A stretch of 64,000 bases of DNA from Deltaproteobacteria bacterium (GCA_002691205.1 NZHD01000085.1:51942-115941); one strand, 5' to 3'. Shown: positions 34,686 to 44,475, numbered from the stretch's first letter. Notes: generated by a model from the sequence alone, not told the origin. A program made the numbers and translations.

Positions 34686-34775
34686 AGGTTCCGCAGGGCC
34701 CCGAATTAAGCGGCCTCAATGGATCATGAGGGGAGGGGGGAGGCTTGTGAATTTGCCTTCGTCTCACATGATGAT

Positions 34776-35627
34776 CTAGTCAGTGGCGAATTCCAGCGCA
34801 CCGATTGCTCCGGCATGACTTCCGTCTTCAAGCAGAATGGCTTCATGTCCACTCGATCCTGTGATGCCGGCCAGTAGAATTTGCATCACCGGGTTGTGCA
34901 GCAAGGCTGATCCGCCGTAGACGATATGAGAGATATGATGAGCTTGGGCTATGGCACAGCTCTGTAGGGCCACGTTTTCAGCGACGAGCCCGATCACGGA
35001 GAGCGCGAGGTCTTCGGTGCGGGCAGGGGGGGCCTTATCCAAGCGCGCCTTGCGGGCCAAGAGACCGAAATTCGAGGCGGACGCTTCAGGGGGAAGAGTC
35101 GGCAGTCCCTCTGGATACACATGCCTGATTAAGAGATCCACTTCAGACCGGTCGCCCGCTTGGGCCATTTTGCAGAGGTCTTGATGGCTTTTGGCACCGC
35201 ATAACGCGCCTCCTAGGCCAAGCAGTGTCCCCCCTCCTAGAGCTGTACCGCCCACTCGGGCCGTGTTCTCGGGATCGACGCAGAGCATGGATGTGCCGGT
35301 GCCCAGCGAAACTAAGAGGTAGGGGGTGTCAGTGAGCTTACTCCCACGATTTAGAAGAAGCCTGGAACCCCGCCCCCAGGCTTCAAATTCGAGAGATTCA
35401 TGACTCTTCCGAGAGACTCGCTCAGCCAGTTGAGGGGCACCACATCCAGTGAGGCCCAAAGGGAGATCCGGAAGCGCCTGAATTCGATCTTCAATCTCAT
35501 CGATCGATTGAGCGTCGACGAGTTCAAGGTGCAACTCCCCTTGTTTTGAGCGCACAGCCAGCTTGGCTAGGGTGGCTCCGACATCCACCCCGATTCCAGG
35601 TGGTCTATGTTTGATCTGCTGGGTCAT
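34776..35627 (-). CDS. coaW: Type II pantothenate kinase
   Basis: First step of CoA synthesis. 283 residues. ASKHA-fold motifs: GIGVDVGATLAKLAV (phosphate 1), LLVSLGTGTSMLCV followed by RVGGTALGGGTLLGLGGAL (phosphate 2 and hinge), IVYGGSAL and GSHAGAIGALEF (adenosine and C-terminal). This set is that of the eukaryotic-like/staphylococcal type II enzymes, rare in Gram-negative bacteria. The likely catalytic Glu is in HLELVDAQ/SLEFEAWGRG region; I could not fix it. Convergent with the AMIN gene, divergent from gspA. Confidence 0.85.
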   Translation of the reverse strand: MTQQIKHRPPGIGVDVGATLAKLAVRSKQGELHLELVDAQSIDEIEDRIQALPDLPLGLTGCGAPQLAERVSRKSHESLEFEAWGRGSRLLLNRGSKLTDTPYLLVSLGTGTSMLCVDPENTARVGGTALGGGTLLGLGGALCGAKSHQDLCKMAQAGDRSEVDLLIRHVYPEGLPTLPPEASASNFGLLARKARLDKAPPARTEDLALSVIGLVAENVALQSCAIAQAHHISHIVYGGSALLHNPVMQILLAGITGSSGHEAILLEDGSHAGAIGALEFATD

Positions 35628-35677
35628 CGTAATTTTATTCCTACAATGGGGTACACTTCTTCATCGGATTAAGCCGC

Positions 35678-37474
35678 ATGTATACCGCCTTTTACGGGTT
35701 ACGCGAGAAACCTTTCTCTCTGACCCCCAACCCACGTTTCCTTTATCTCACCGACGCCCATAGAGAGGCGCTGGCTCATCTTCTCTATGGATTCGAGGAG
35801 GGTGAGGGCTTTATCGTGATCAGCGGTGAGGTGGGCACCGGGAAGACGACGTTGTGCCGAAGTCTGTTGGAGAAGATCGAGCTCGAGACAGAGATCGCGA
35901 TTCTTTTTAATCCGAGTGAGAACGCATTCGAATTACTTCAGTCGATCAATGAAGAATTTGGACTAGAGGTCGAAGGGCTGTCGCGCCGTCAACTTCTAGG
36001 TGTATTGAATCGTTTTCTTCTTGATCGTAACGCAGCGGGGCAGAGGGTTGTTCTCATTGTGGACGAGGCTCAGCATCTATCGACGGCCACGCTTGAGCAA
36101 GTGCGTCTTCTCTCAAATTTGGAGACAGCCGCCAATAAATTAATTCAGATCATTCTTTTGGGTCAGCCAGAACTGGATGAGAAACTGGATTCAAATGAAC
36201 TACGCCAATTACGTCAGCGAGTGAGTGTGCGATGGCGCTTAGAACCGATGAATGCGACGGAGACAACTCAGTATATCCAGCATCGTCTTCAGGTGGCTTC
36301 GGATTCACCGCGTGAGATTTTTACTCGGGCCGCGTTGCTTGAAATACATCGGTTGACCGGGGGGGTCCCACGACTGGTGAATGCGGTGGCCGATCGAGTT
36401 CTTCTTGCGGGTTTTGCGGCGGGTCAAGTTCGCTTGGGGCCGAGCTCGGTTCGTAAGGCCGCTCGAGAAATTCCAGGCACGCGAAGAGCCATGGCGTCTT
36501 TGGGTGTAACGCGAGGATCGTTGGCTTTGGCGGCTGCGCTTGTGGCCTCGGTCTTGGTGGGGGTGGCGCTTGGGCCAGATGTGATGCCCACGACTTTCAG
36601 AGAAAAAGTTTTAGTCGTCAATCGATCTGAGCTCGATTTCGATGAACCCTCGGTGGAATCACGTGATTTTGATGAGTTAGGCATGACCTCCACTGAGACC
36701 GGTGCGGCTTTAGAGATTCCTTCGAGTGAGGAGGAGTTGGTGGTTGTGCGTTCCGTTGAGGCAGAAGGTGTGTCTTTTCAAAGAGAGATATCTGTCAGTG
36801 CCTTGGCGGTGGCGCCCCCTCGAATCAGCCCATTGCTCTCAGGTCTTTTGGATGACTCAAACTACCGGACGAGCGTTTCTCATGCGGTTCGGGCTTTGAC
36901 AGAGAAATACGGTCTGGGAATGCAAGAGTCTCAATTCACTTCTGTGGCCAGCGCGATTGCGGCTCTACGTGAGGCGAATCTGGGCATTACCGCCTTCGAG
37001 GGCGAAGACTTGACCCAGCTTCTCGGTCTTAATTATCCGGCTTTGATTGAGCTGAGAACGGATTCCGGGGAAACGCGCGTTGTCGCCTTGGTGGGTCACG
37101 ATGGGCAGAGTGTTGAAATTGCTGGCCTTGGAAAGGGCGATTCAGTTCGTTTGAACTCAGACGTCGTGGCCGATCATTTTACGGGTTTGGCCTGGATTGC
37201 GTGGCGACCGTACCTTGAAATTCCGAGCCTCATCGGCTCAGGGGAGCGCGGAGCCGGAGTTCTGTGGTTACAGGAGGCTCTATCCCGCATGGAATATGGA
37301 GAGGTTCGGATCACGGGAACGTACGACGCGGCGACGGCCGCTGGAGTGGAAAGCTTTCAAGAGTTACACGGCATCCGAGTAGATGGTTTGGCGGGTCCGT
37401 TTACGCAGATGTTGATTTACAGCGAGTTGGAAGAGTATCAACCTCCCCAGCTTGATGATGGGGAGGCTGGATGA
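35678..37474 (+). CDS. ExeA/GspA-like AAA ATPase with C39-like and peptidoglycan-binding domains
   Basis: 598 residues. N-terminal AAA ATPase with Walker A GEVGTGKTT (50-58) and Walker B VVLIVDEAQHLS; the opening MYTAFYGLREKPFSLTPNPRFLYLT is the ExeA family signature. A membrane span (LALAAALVASVLVGVAL) lies near residue 285, then a degenerate C39-peptidase-like region around 390-505, and a PG_binding_1 domain at the end (GVLWLQEALSRM; FQELHGIRVDGLAGPFTQ). In Aeromonas ExeA/ExeB place the type II secretin across peptidoglycan. Overlaps gspB by ATGA. No other secretion genes are in the window. Confidence 0.9.
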   Translation: MYTAFYGLREKPFSLTPNPRFLYLTDAHREALAHLLYGFEEGEGFIVISGEVGTGKTTLCRSLLEKIELETEIAILFNPSENAFELLQSINEEFGLEVEGLSRRQLLGVLNRFLLDRNAAGQRVVLIVDEAQHLSTATLEQVRLLSNLETAANKLIQIILLGQPELDEKLDSNELRQLRQRVSVRWRLEPMNATETTQYIQHRLQVASDSPREIFTRAALLEIHRLTGGVPRLVNAVADRVLLAGFAAGQVRLGPSSVRKAAREIPGTRRAMASLGVTRGSLALAAALVASVLVGVALGPDVMPTTFREKVLVVNRSELDFDEPSVESRDFDELGMTSTETGAALEIPSSEEELVVVRSVEAEGVSFQREISVSALAVAPPRISPLLSGLLDDSNYRTSVSHAVRALTEKYGLGMQESQFTSVASAIAALREANLGITAFEGEDLTQLLGLNYPALIELRTDSGETRVVALVGHDGQSVEIAGLGKGDSVRLNSDVVADHFTGLAWIAWRPYLEIPSLIGSGERGAGVLWLQEALSRMEYGEVRITGTYDAATAAGVESFQELHGIRVDGLAGPFTQMLIYSELEEYQPPQLDDGEAG

Positions 37475-38514
37475 GTACGATCCTGAAGGCTCTAAGACGT
37501 CTCGAGGCAGATGAACAACGCAAGACTGAGAGTCAGACTTTGTTAGAGGGGGAAGTCACTTCACCCAGGCGACGTCTTGCATTGATTTCGCCGATTTGGC
37601 TCTTGGGAGGCCTCGCCGTTCTGCTTGGGGCGGGCGTGGGTATAGGGTTAAGGGCTTGGTGGGCGGAAAGCCCAGCGCCCGTTTCGGTGACAGAGGCGAA
37701 GCCCTCGTCTCTTCCACCCATGGAATCGCCTCGCGAACCTTTTGTCCAACAACAATCGGAACCGCGACTTGATTCTCGACCGCTCGCCAATCCTCGAGCC
37801 GTAGTTGAAGACGCTCCGCGTATTGTGGCTCGCTCGCGAACTGCAGAGCCGGTTGATCGCCCGCCTGCTCTGAAGCAGCCAGAGCCGCAGAAAGCGTCGA
37901 CTTCAACAACCGTAGCTGCGGGCCCGGTGCGTGTGGTTTCTGATTTGCCGGTGGCTCAAGCCCGGTCAGTACCTGAAAAGGCCGTGGTTCAGAAGACGCC
38001 GGTGGCGGAAGGTCCCGTTCGCTCTGTGGCCGCTTTACCCAAGGTCACACGAATGCCGGATGCATCCTCTGCGCCTCTCTCTAAAAATTCGATCTCGGAT
38101 GAAACAAAAGCGGCTCCAGTCGCGGTCGCCAAGGAGAAATCGCCGAAGCCAGATTTGCCGAAAGCAGATCAGCTTCGAGCGAAGCCCTCTCCCACGGAAC
38201 CCACTGGCTCAGCGGTTCTCGCACCGAAAATAGCCGCGAAGGCTCAACCGGCTCGAAAAGAGGTGGCTCTCTCAAAGCCTCCGGTGATTCCGTCTCCCGT
38301 TCCGGTTCTCGAGGTGGTGGTGATGCGCACCGTGTGGCACCCGACGCCCGCGAAGCGTTCGGTCTATCTCTCCGCTGATGGGCGTCCCTCCGAAACTGTT
38401 TTTACAGAGGGAGATCTTTGGCAAGGCTGGAAAGTGGTGGAGATCAAGCTCTCAGGAGTGAGCTTTGAACGTCAAGGAGTTCGGGTTGAACGTCGAGTGG
38501 GTCAGGCCCGCTAG
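37471..38514 (+). CDS. GspB/ExeB-like general secretion protein
   Basis: 347 residues. The N-terminus MSTILKALRRLEADEQRK is the conserved GspB start. One membrane span (ISPIWLLGGLAVLLGAGVGIGL, about 38-59), a long Pro/Ala/Lys-rich periplasmic spacer and a C-terminal T2SSB domain (VVMRTVWHPTPAKRSVYLSADG; EGDLWQGWKVVEIKLSGVSFERQG). Works with the upstream GspA in the same operon. The spacer is longer than in Aeromonas and low in complexity. Confidence 0.88.
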   Translation: MSTILKALRRLEADEQRKTESQTLLEGEVTSPRRRLALISPIWLLGGLAVLLGAGVGIGLRAWWAESPAPVSVTEAKPSSLPPMESPREPFVQQQSEPRLDSRPLANPRAVVEDAPRIVARSRTAEPVDRPPALKQPEPQKASTSTTVAAGPVRVVSDLPVAQARSVPEKAVVQKTPVAEGPVRSVAALPKVTRMPDASSAPLSKNSISDETKAAPVAVAKEKSPKPDLPKADQLRAKPSPTEPTGSAVLAPKIAAKAQPARKEVALSKPPVIPSPVPVLEVVVMRTVWHPTPAKRSVYLSADGRPSETVFTEGDLWQGWKVVEIKLSGVSFERQGVRVERRVGQAR

Positions 38515-38542
38515 GAGAGTCTAGAGGCCTCTTTTGGGTGCC

Positions 38543-39328
38543 CTAGTGGAATCGATTGGGACGGTCATCGTCGTCTTGGTCGCGCTTGCGGCGATCCTCG
38601 TTGTGAACCGCTCGTATTTTTTGGCGCATGCGGTAGCGCCGGTATTTGTGCTGCATCGCGGCGATGGTCGGGGCTCCAGGTGTCTGGCCCTCTCGGACAA
38701 GGTAAATCCAGCCAACGATAATCCCGCCGGCGTGACCGAGATGACTCACGTTCGAGGGGCCACTCACATATTCCATAAACAGCATGAAGGGAATCAACCA
38801 GATGGCCTTGATGGGCATGGGGGGGAAGATCAGCATGAGGGTTCGATTGGGCCAGGTAAACGCATAGGCGAGGATAACGCCCATGACGGCGCCGGATGCG
38901 CCCAGCGTCGGGATGAACATGCCTTGATCAACAGGCCAGAAGCCCATCAGAACAGGCACCCAGGGTACAGAGGCGATAAGGAAACCGGCCCCGATGCCGC
39001 AAACCAGGTAATAGCGGAGGAAGCGCTCATCTCCCCAGAGTTGGGCCAGAGGGGACCCGAACATCCAGAGCATCAGAAGGTTGAAGATGATGTGAAGAGG
39101 GCTGAAGGGACTGTGGAGCCACATGTAAGTGAAGGGTTGCCAAAATTTGAAGTCGACCCAGACCTCCATGGGTGAGACGGCTCCCAGAGCCGAGAGGAGG
39201 TCGCCCCCTCCCGCGCTGCGTGTGAGGAGCTGGCCGATGAAAACGACGCCGTTCGCAATCAGAAGGTTTTTGATGATCCCTGGAGTGCTTCCAGGGCCGA
39301 ATCCGAACTGTGATCTTCGTCCGTCCAA
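38543..39328 (-). CDS. Rhomboid-family intramembrane serine protease
   Basis: 261 residues, six or seven spans. Catalytic Ser145 in TLGASGAVMG, catalytic His199 in HLGHAGG, and helical WQPFTYMWLHSPFSPLHIIFNLLMLWMFG with the conserved W-x-x-x-T-x-x-x-x-H and N of rhomboids. Cleaves membrane proteins within the bilayer; substrates unknown. Convergent with gspB, with 28 bp between stops. Confidence 0.92.
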   Translation of the reverse strand: MDGRRSQFGFGPGSTPGIIKNLLIANGVVFIGQLLTRSAGGGDLLSALGAVSPMEVWVDFKFWQPFTYMWLHSPFSPLHIIFNLLMLWMFGSPLAQLWGDERFLRYYLVCGIGAGFLIASVPWVPVLMGFWPVDQGMFIPTLGASGAVMGVILAYAFTWPNRTLMLIFPPMPIKAIWLIPFMLFMEYVSGPSNVSHLGHAGGIIVGWIYLVREGQTPGAPTIAAMQHKYRRYRMRQKIRAVHNEDRRKRDQDDDDRPNRFH

Positions 39329-39558
39329 TGTGGGTTGATCTCCGCAAGCGCGTGGAAACCGGTTGCTGCGCTTATCTATGACGGTCTGAGACCATCTATT
39401 TTACTTCACCGCGAAGTGAGTTCACCTCGCCCGCATTGGGGAGAGGGCGATCACGAATAAAGAAGCTTTCGTGGGCCAAAAGGTCCATAAAGCCCTTCTC
39501 CCTCTGTGGGGAAGCTAATGAGCAGACCCTCCAGAGTCAATTCCCGAAGGGCAGTTTT

Positions 39559-40086
39559 TCAGTCTCGCCCTTGCTCCTGCGTCCTTCGAGCCGCGTGAAT
39601 GAGAGCCAAAGCGCTCTTCGCATCTGGCAATTGGTCGGTCCAGATCATCTCAAGTGCCTCTTTGAGCGGAAGGGGGACGAGTTCGATCCATTCGTCCTCA
39701 TCAAGGTTTCGTTCGCCTTCGGCGAGGTCAAAAGCGGAGAAAAGGTGAATTCTTTCATCGGTGAAGCCGGGGGCCGTCCAGATGCTTCCCATGAATTCGG
39801 CTCGTCCCGCACGTTTTCCTGTCTCTTCCTCGAGTTCTCGTAGGGCGCAGGCCTCGGGCGACTCGCCTGGGTCTAGCTTTCCTGCGGGTACTTCATAGAT
39901 GAATCCGCCGATGGCCGGTCGATATTGCCGAATTAAGAGAACTTCAGTGGCCGAGAGAAAGGGGACGACGGCGGACGCGCCTGGGTGTCTCATGATTTCC
40001 ACCGGCGTTCGGCGGCCATCCGGCATGGCGACTTCTTCAGTTTTCATCTCAAGCTTGAAATCGTTTTTTTTCGAATTCTGAGTCAT
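39559..40086 (-). CDS. NUDIX hydrolase, ADP-ribose pyrophosphatase type
   Basis: 175 residues. EVPAGKLDPGESPEACALRELEEETG is the NUDIX box with the upstream RQYRPAIGGFIYE strand that marks ADP-ribose/NDP-sugar hydrolases. The C-terminus DAKSALALIHA is also typical of this branch. Cleaves ADP-ribose or related sugar nucleotides. Divergent from the hydrolase at 40199; the two 5' ends are close, so promoters overlap. Confidence 0.88.
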   Translation of the reverse strand: MTQNSKKNDFKLEMKTEEVAMPDGRRTPVEIMRHPGASAVVPFLSATEVLLIRQYRPAIGGFIYEVPAGKLDPGESPEACALRELEEETGKRAGRAEFMGSIWTAPGFTDERIHLFSAFDLAEGERNLDEDEWIELVPLPLKEALEMIWTDQLPDAKSALALIHAARRTQEQGRD

Positions 40087-40198
40087 GCTGGTACCGCTAG
40101 CACAAGCCGGGCGTTCAATCAGCGATCTTAAGGGGAGGCTTTCTTATGAATGGGTGGCCGATCCATCTCGACTGACTTTCAAGGAGTTTGATTCAGGC

Positions 40199-40846
40199 AT
40201 GACACGCGCATTTGAGAGACCGGTTGTTCTTCCCCTGCCCGAGTCCCAGGCAAAATCGGGTGAGGTACTTGAAGCACTCTATGTGCCTGTCCCCGAACCC
40301 ATGGGCGCCGCGTTAATCGCCCCCCCCCACCCATTGATGGGGGGCAGTATGGAATCGCCCATTTTGACCGAAATGGCTTGGGCCTGTGAAAAGGCCCATG
40401 TGTCGAGCCTTCGCTTTAATTGGCGAGGCGTGGGCGCGAGTGCAGGAGAGAAAAGCGGTGAGACGTCAATCGCCGATGAGGATTTCGGGGCGGGTTTAGA
40501 TTTCTTGTCCGAGTCTTTTTCGGGGTCTCTCGTGGCATGCGGATATTCTTTCGGGGCGCTGGCGGCTCTCCGAGCCGGGCTCTCGCGACCGGACATTGAT
40601 CGCCTGATCTTGATCGCCCCTCCGACCTCCATGCTTCCGGTGGAGTCCCTGGCTTCGTTTCGTGGGGCTCTGTTTGTGGCGACGGGAGACCGCGATGAGT
40701 GGGTTGATGTTGACGAGCTTCGGGCGGAGCTCCAGAAGGCTCCTGTCTCCCACTTAGAGTTGCTTGAAGATTGTGACCATTTCCTGATGAACGGGCTTGG
40801 GTCTTTAGGCCAGGCAATCAGCGAGTGGTGGGGCGAACCGATTTAA
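40199..40846 (+). CDS. Alpha/beta hydrolase, dienelactone hydrolase/KANL3-like
   Basis: 215 residues. LRFNWRGVGASAGE, CGYSFGALAAL (nucleophile Ser in G-Y-S-F-G), TGDRDEWV (acid Asp) and DCDHFLMN (His) are the features of small bacterial hydrolases annotated as CoA-binding or KANL3-type. The frame is open from 40085, overlapping the divergent NUDIX gene; ATG at 40199 is chosen though AAGGAG is 12 bases away. A run of nine C (40320-40328) falls at codons 41-44 (IAPPHP). Confidence 0.78.
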   Translation: MTRAFERPVVLPLPESQAKSGEVLEALYVPVPEPMGAALIAPPHPLMGGSMESPILTEMAWACEKAHVSSLRFNWRGVGASAGEKSGETSIADEDFGAGLDFLSESFSGSLVACGYSFGALAALRAGLSRPDIDRLILIAPPTSMLPVESLASFRGALFVATGDRDEWVDVDELRAELQKAPVSHLELLEDCDHFLMNGLGSLGQAISEWWGEPI

Positions 40847-40875
40847 GGTTGTGCTTTGCTCTCGGTAGGATTGGC

Positions 40876-41775
40876 TTACTTAAGTTTTGCTTTGGGGACT
40901 CTGACGATGAGGCGTGCGCCGCCGCTCTTTGACTGGCCGACCCTGATTTCGCCCCCGGTCGCTTCAATCAGACCACGACAGATTGCGAGTCCGAGTCCTC
41001 CAGGGCGGTCTCCGCGCGCACTCTGAAAAGCGGTAAAGATCCGCTCTCGATCCTCTTGAGCAATTCCTTGACCCTCGTCATCGATATGGATCTCAACAAA
41101 CTCGGCGTCTGGATTCGCAATGGGTTGGCTACGGATGACGACTCGACCGCCCTCAGGCGTGGCTTCCACGGCATTGAGCGTGAGGTTCAAGAGAACTTGC
41201 TGTAGCTCGTCTCGCGGCATAGAAACAAAACTGGCTTCGCATGTGGCGATGAGTTCCACTCCGCGTAAAGAGGCGGCTCGCCCAAGCAATTGCACCACGG
41301 CCTGAATGGCGAGTTCAGGGTTTGTTGTCTCAGGTCCGGAAGCAGGGTCTGTGAACCCTGGCTGAGCATGATGAAGCACAGCTTCGAGCAATCGGTCAAT
41401 GCGAAGCAAGTCTTCAGCCACGCTTTCACGGTAGGGACCCATGAACTCTGCATCGTTTTGGCGTTCGGGCAGAAGGTTGAGAAAGGTTTTAAAGGAGACC
41501 AGGGCGTTTCGCACTTCATGTGAGATTTCAGCGGTGCGTTCGCCCAGGGCCGACTTGCGCTCGAGCCAGAGCAGATGAGAATCGAGCAACCCCGTTTCGG
41601 TGAGAACCTGATCGTCATCGTCGTGACTCTTCGCGAGTGGCACCGGAAAAACTTCATCGAGCAAAGCGGCCACCGAGGATTTCTCGGAGGTCAGGCTGGC
41701 TGCGTCCCTTTGGCGTCGCTTGACGTCGCCTCCACCGCGACGCGGCCTTGATTCTTTGTTTTCACCTTTCGACAT
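40876..41775 (-). CDS. Soluble sensor histidine kinase, NtrB-like
   Basis: 299 residues, no membrane span. HisKA domain with ISHEVRNALVSFKTFLNLL (His about 85), then HATPase_c with NLTLNAVEATPEGG, DDEGQGIAQED, and GLGLAICRGLIEATGG. The N-terminal 60 residues are charged and carry no recognised sensor domain. The family is close to NtrB/AtoS type kinases, which phosphorylate sigma-54 activators. A candidate partner is the NtrC-type regulator at 45670, 3.9 kb away and on the other strand; this pairing is inference. Confidence 0.88.
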   Translation of the reverse strand: MSKGENKESRPRRGGGDVKRRQRDAASLTSEKSSVAALLDEVFPVPLAKSHDDDDQVLTETGLLDSHLLWLERKSALGERTAEISHEVRNALVSFKTFLNLLPERQNDAEFMGPYRESVAEDLLRIDRLLEAVLHHAQPGFTDPASGPETTNPELAIQAVVQLLGRAASLRGVELIATCEASFVSMPRDELQQVLLNLTLNAVEATPEGGRVVIRSQPIANPDAEFVEIHIDDEGQGIAQEDRERIFTAFQSARGDRPGGLGLAICRGLIEATGGEIRVGQSKSGGARLIVRVPKAKLK

Positions 41776-41844
41776 TCTGTGTGGCTACTCCGCGTGAGTG
41801 GTTGCTCTCAGCCGTCGTGCTCTGGATTCTAGGGTCCGAACAGG

Positions 41845-44475
41845 TTAGAAGACGTCCTCCAACAGTGCTTGGCGAGCTTCGCTGTCGGACTCTTGTTGGC
41901 TGACGCTTTTTTCAGGACCCGTGCCCTCTAAGAAGGGTTGAAAGTAGGCATTTCGTGTTTTGGCATCGGCAATGAGGCCCGTTTCGCGATCAATGCGCTG
42001 GAAAACGATTTCTTCTTGTGGCACCTCAAAGTCGCGGATGGGCCGCTCTTTGAGTGCGACGGCCATAAAATCACTCCAAATCGGAAGAGCGGCTCCGGCC
42101 CCGGTCTCTCCGAACCCAAGGACCCGGTTGTCATCATGACCGACCCAGACGCCTGTGGTCAACTCGGGGGAGAAACCGACGAACCACGCATCCCCTTGAT
42201 CGTTGGTGGTTCCCGTCTTGCCGGCAAGAGGTCGTTTTAATTTGCGAAGTTTCCGGCCGGTGCCTTCTTGGATGACGGCTTTCATGAGGTCACTCATGAG
42301 GTAGGCGGCCTGTTCGGTAATCACGCGGTTATCAACTTCTGGAAAAACGTCTTCTTCGACGAGGAGGGGAGCTGGTGGGTCGAAGTCCGATAAGGATTCT
42401 TCCAGCTCGGCTTCGCCCGCAAGAATTTCGAACTCCTGAAGTTCCACCGGCTGAGGTTCGGGTATCAGAGAGTCGAGCATAGGGATTTCTTCAAGAGGGG
42501 TTTGCGGAGGTCCTAGGGCAACGTCTTCAAGCAACGTTTGTCCGTTCTTGCCGATCACTCGCGTAATGAAGATAGGCGTGACGCGTCGTCCTTTATTCGG
42601 GAAGACTCCATATGCGGCGGTCAATTCGAGAAGGGTCAGAGAGCTTGAGCCGAGTGCGAGAGAAAGGTCTCGGGAAAGAGGAGACTGGATTCCAAATCGT
42701 CGCGCATAGTCGATCACAAAGTCTACGCCGAGGTCTCGAAAGAGATGCACGGTTGCATTGTTGACGGATCTCTTCAGCGCGTTTCGCATGGGCATGGGGC
42801 CATAGAACTTCCGGCCATAATTTCGCGGGGCCCATATGAAGCCTGACACAGGGTCGGTGTAGACGACGGGTCGATCAACCACTTCCGAGACAGGCGTGTA
42901 GCCTTTTTCGAGAGCCGCCCCGTAGATAAGGGGCTTGAAGGCGGACCCGGGTTGCCTTTTTGCTTGAGTGGCGCGATTAAATTCGCTGCGACGGTAGTCG
43001 TAGCCGCCCACCAAGGAGAGCACATTTCCGGTTTCATTTTCGAAGGAAATTAAAGCCCCCTGAACGATCGGCGATTGAAAGAGTCCGAGCCTGATCTGAG
43101 GTGGTCTTGGATCTGCCTTAGCATCGGAACTTGGTTCCTGAACCGACGCAAGGTCGGAGAGACGTTCGAACAGGGCCACCATGCCCGGCTGAAAGACGGA
43201 TTCGAGTTTGCGCAGCGGGTACGGTCGTCTTTTCGGGTCCGCTTCGCGCGCCCACTTAATATCTTTGAGTCGGACTCGGCCCTCAACACCGGGGGCGAGG
43301 CCGATGAGGGCGGTTTGCTGTTCTTTATCGATGGAAATCACGACTCCAGTGAGGACTTCGCCGGTGGAAAGCTGAGGCAGAAGCCTTTGTGGTTCGGCCG
43401 ATGAAGTGACTTCGCTTGAAGGGGCAAGTTTCTTTTGATTGATTTTTCCGACCTTGACGATTTCATCGGGGATCGACTCGGCCTCTACTTGGCGCAGGGA
43501 CCCACGATATCCCTGGCGATGGTCATGATTCTCAAGGCCTGCTCTCAAAGCGTCTACAGCCGCGTTTTGGAGATCAAGGTCGAGGGTGGTTTCGATGATT
43601 AAGCCTTCTTGAAGAACGATTTCACCGCCGAGTTCTTCGAAGAGACGTCGGCGTACGCTCTCGACGAAATGGGCAGCGGGTGCAAAGTTTTGGTCATCCG
43701 GGTGGCTTCGAATCACAGGGATGTCATCAATGGCTTCCTCGTAGGCTTCCTGCCCGATGAAACCGTCAACCAGCATACGATTGAGCACGTATCGGCGTCG
43801 AGCATCAGCGGATTTCATGCTTCGGTAAGGCGAGTAGTCCGAAGGGCGTTGGGGCAAGCCTGCGAGCAGGGCCGCCTCGGAAAGGCTGAGTTCCGGGACG
43901 GACTTTCCAAAATAATCGCGGGCTGCTTGTCCGATCCCCCAGGCACCATGACCGAAGTAGATCTGATTGACATAGAGGTAGAGGATTTCGTCTTTGCTGA
44001 ATCGTTGTTCAATCTGGAGGGCGAGAATCATTTCGCGAATTTTGCGCCGGAAGGTGCGTTCGGGGCTGAGCAACAAGCTCTTTACGGTTTGCTGCGTGAT
44101 GGTCGAGGCCCCTTGCTTGATGCCTCCGCCCCTCAGATTGGCGATGGCGGCCCGTAGGATGGATGAGTAGTCGAGACCTCGGTGCTGGAAAAAAGATTTA
44201 TCCTCGGCGGCCACAAAAGCCAATTGCACCACCGCAGGAATTTCCCCGATGGGGACCAGTCTCCGGCGCTCCTCGGAGAACTCGCCGATCAATCGGCCTT
44301 TTCGGTCCAAGATGATGCTGGTTACGGGCGGTCGATAGTCCTCGATTCGGCGAAGATCAGGCAGGCCACGGACATACTCCTCATAGAACCAAACGCCGGC
44401 GGCACCGCCGGCGAGGCCAAAGAGCAGTAGGGTCAATAATATGAAGCGACTGAGTCGGGAACGTGCGAAAGCCAT
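41845..44475 (-). CDS. mrcA: Penicillin-binding protein 1A (transglycosylase/transpeptidase)
   Basis: Polymerises and crosslinks peptidoglycan. 876 residues: N-terminal membrane anchor, GT51 domain (FVAAEDKSFFQHRGLDYSSI with catalytic Glu; GGGIKQGASTITQQTVKSLLL), an OB-like insert (TGVVISIDKEQQTALIGLAPG), and transpeptidase domain with S-x-x-K in GSAFKPLIYG, S-x-N in SVNNATV and AGKTGTTNDQGDAWFVGF. An acidic insert of about 60 residues (QPVELQEFEILAGEAELEES region) between SxN and KTG is larger than usual. ATG at 44475 follows CGGAG; the frame opens seven codons earlier. Confidence 0.93.
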   Translation of the reverse strand: MAFARSRLSRFILLTLLLFGLAGGAAGVWFYEEYVRGLPDLRRIEDYRPPVTSIILDRKGRLIGEFSEERRRLVPIGEIPAVVQLAFVAAEDKSFFQHRGLDYSSILRAAIANLRGGGIKQGASTITQQTVKSLLLSPERTFRRKIREMILALQIEQRFSKDEILYLYVNQIYFGHGAWGIGQAARDYFGKSVPELSLSEAALLAGLPQRPSDYSPYRSMKSADARRRYVLNRMLVDGFIGQEAYEEAIDDIPVIRSHPDDQNFAPAAHFVESVRRRLFEELGGEIVLQEGLIIETTLDLDLQNAAVDALRAGLENHDHRQGYRGSLRQVEAESIPDEIVKVGKINQKKLAPSSEVTSSAEPQRLLPQLSTGEVLTGVVISIDKEQQTALIGLAPGVEGRVRLKDIKWAREADPKRRPYPLRKLESVFQPGMVALFERLSDLASVQEPSSDAKADPRPPQIRLGLFQSPIVQGALISFENETGNVLSLVGGYDYRRSEFNRATQAKRQPGSAFKPLIYGAALEKGYTPVSEVVDRPVVYTDPVSGFIWAPRNYGRKFYGPMPMRNALKRSVNNATVHLFRDLGVDFVIDYARRFGIQSPLSRDLSLALGSSSLTLLELTAAYGVFPNKGRRVTPIFITRVIGKNGQTLLEDVALGPPQTPLEEIPMLDSLIPEPQPVELQEFEILAGEAELEESLSDFDPPAPLLVEEDVFPEVDNRVITEQAAYLMSDLMKAVIQEGTGRKLRKLKRPLAGKTGTTNDQGDAWFVGFSPELTTGVWVGHDDNRVLGFGETGAGAALPIWSDFMAVALKERPIRDFEVPQEEIVFQRIDRETGLIADAKTRNAYFQPFLEGTGPEKSVSQQESDSEARQALLEDVF

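Noticed and set aside
38534..39175. A 213-codon plus-strand frame with His/Gly-rich repeats
   Set aside because: Antisense to the rhomboid protease gene, whose catalytic motifs are intact.
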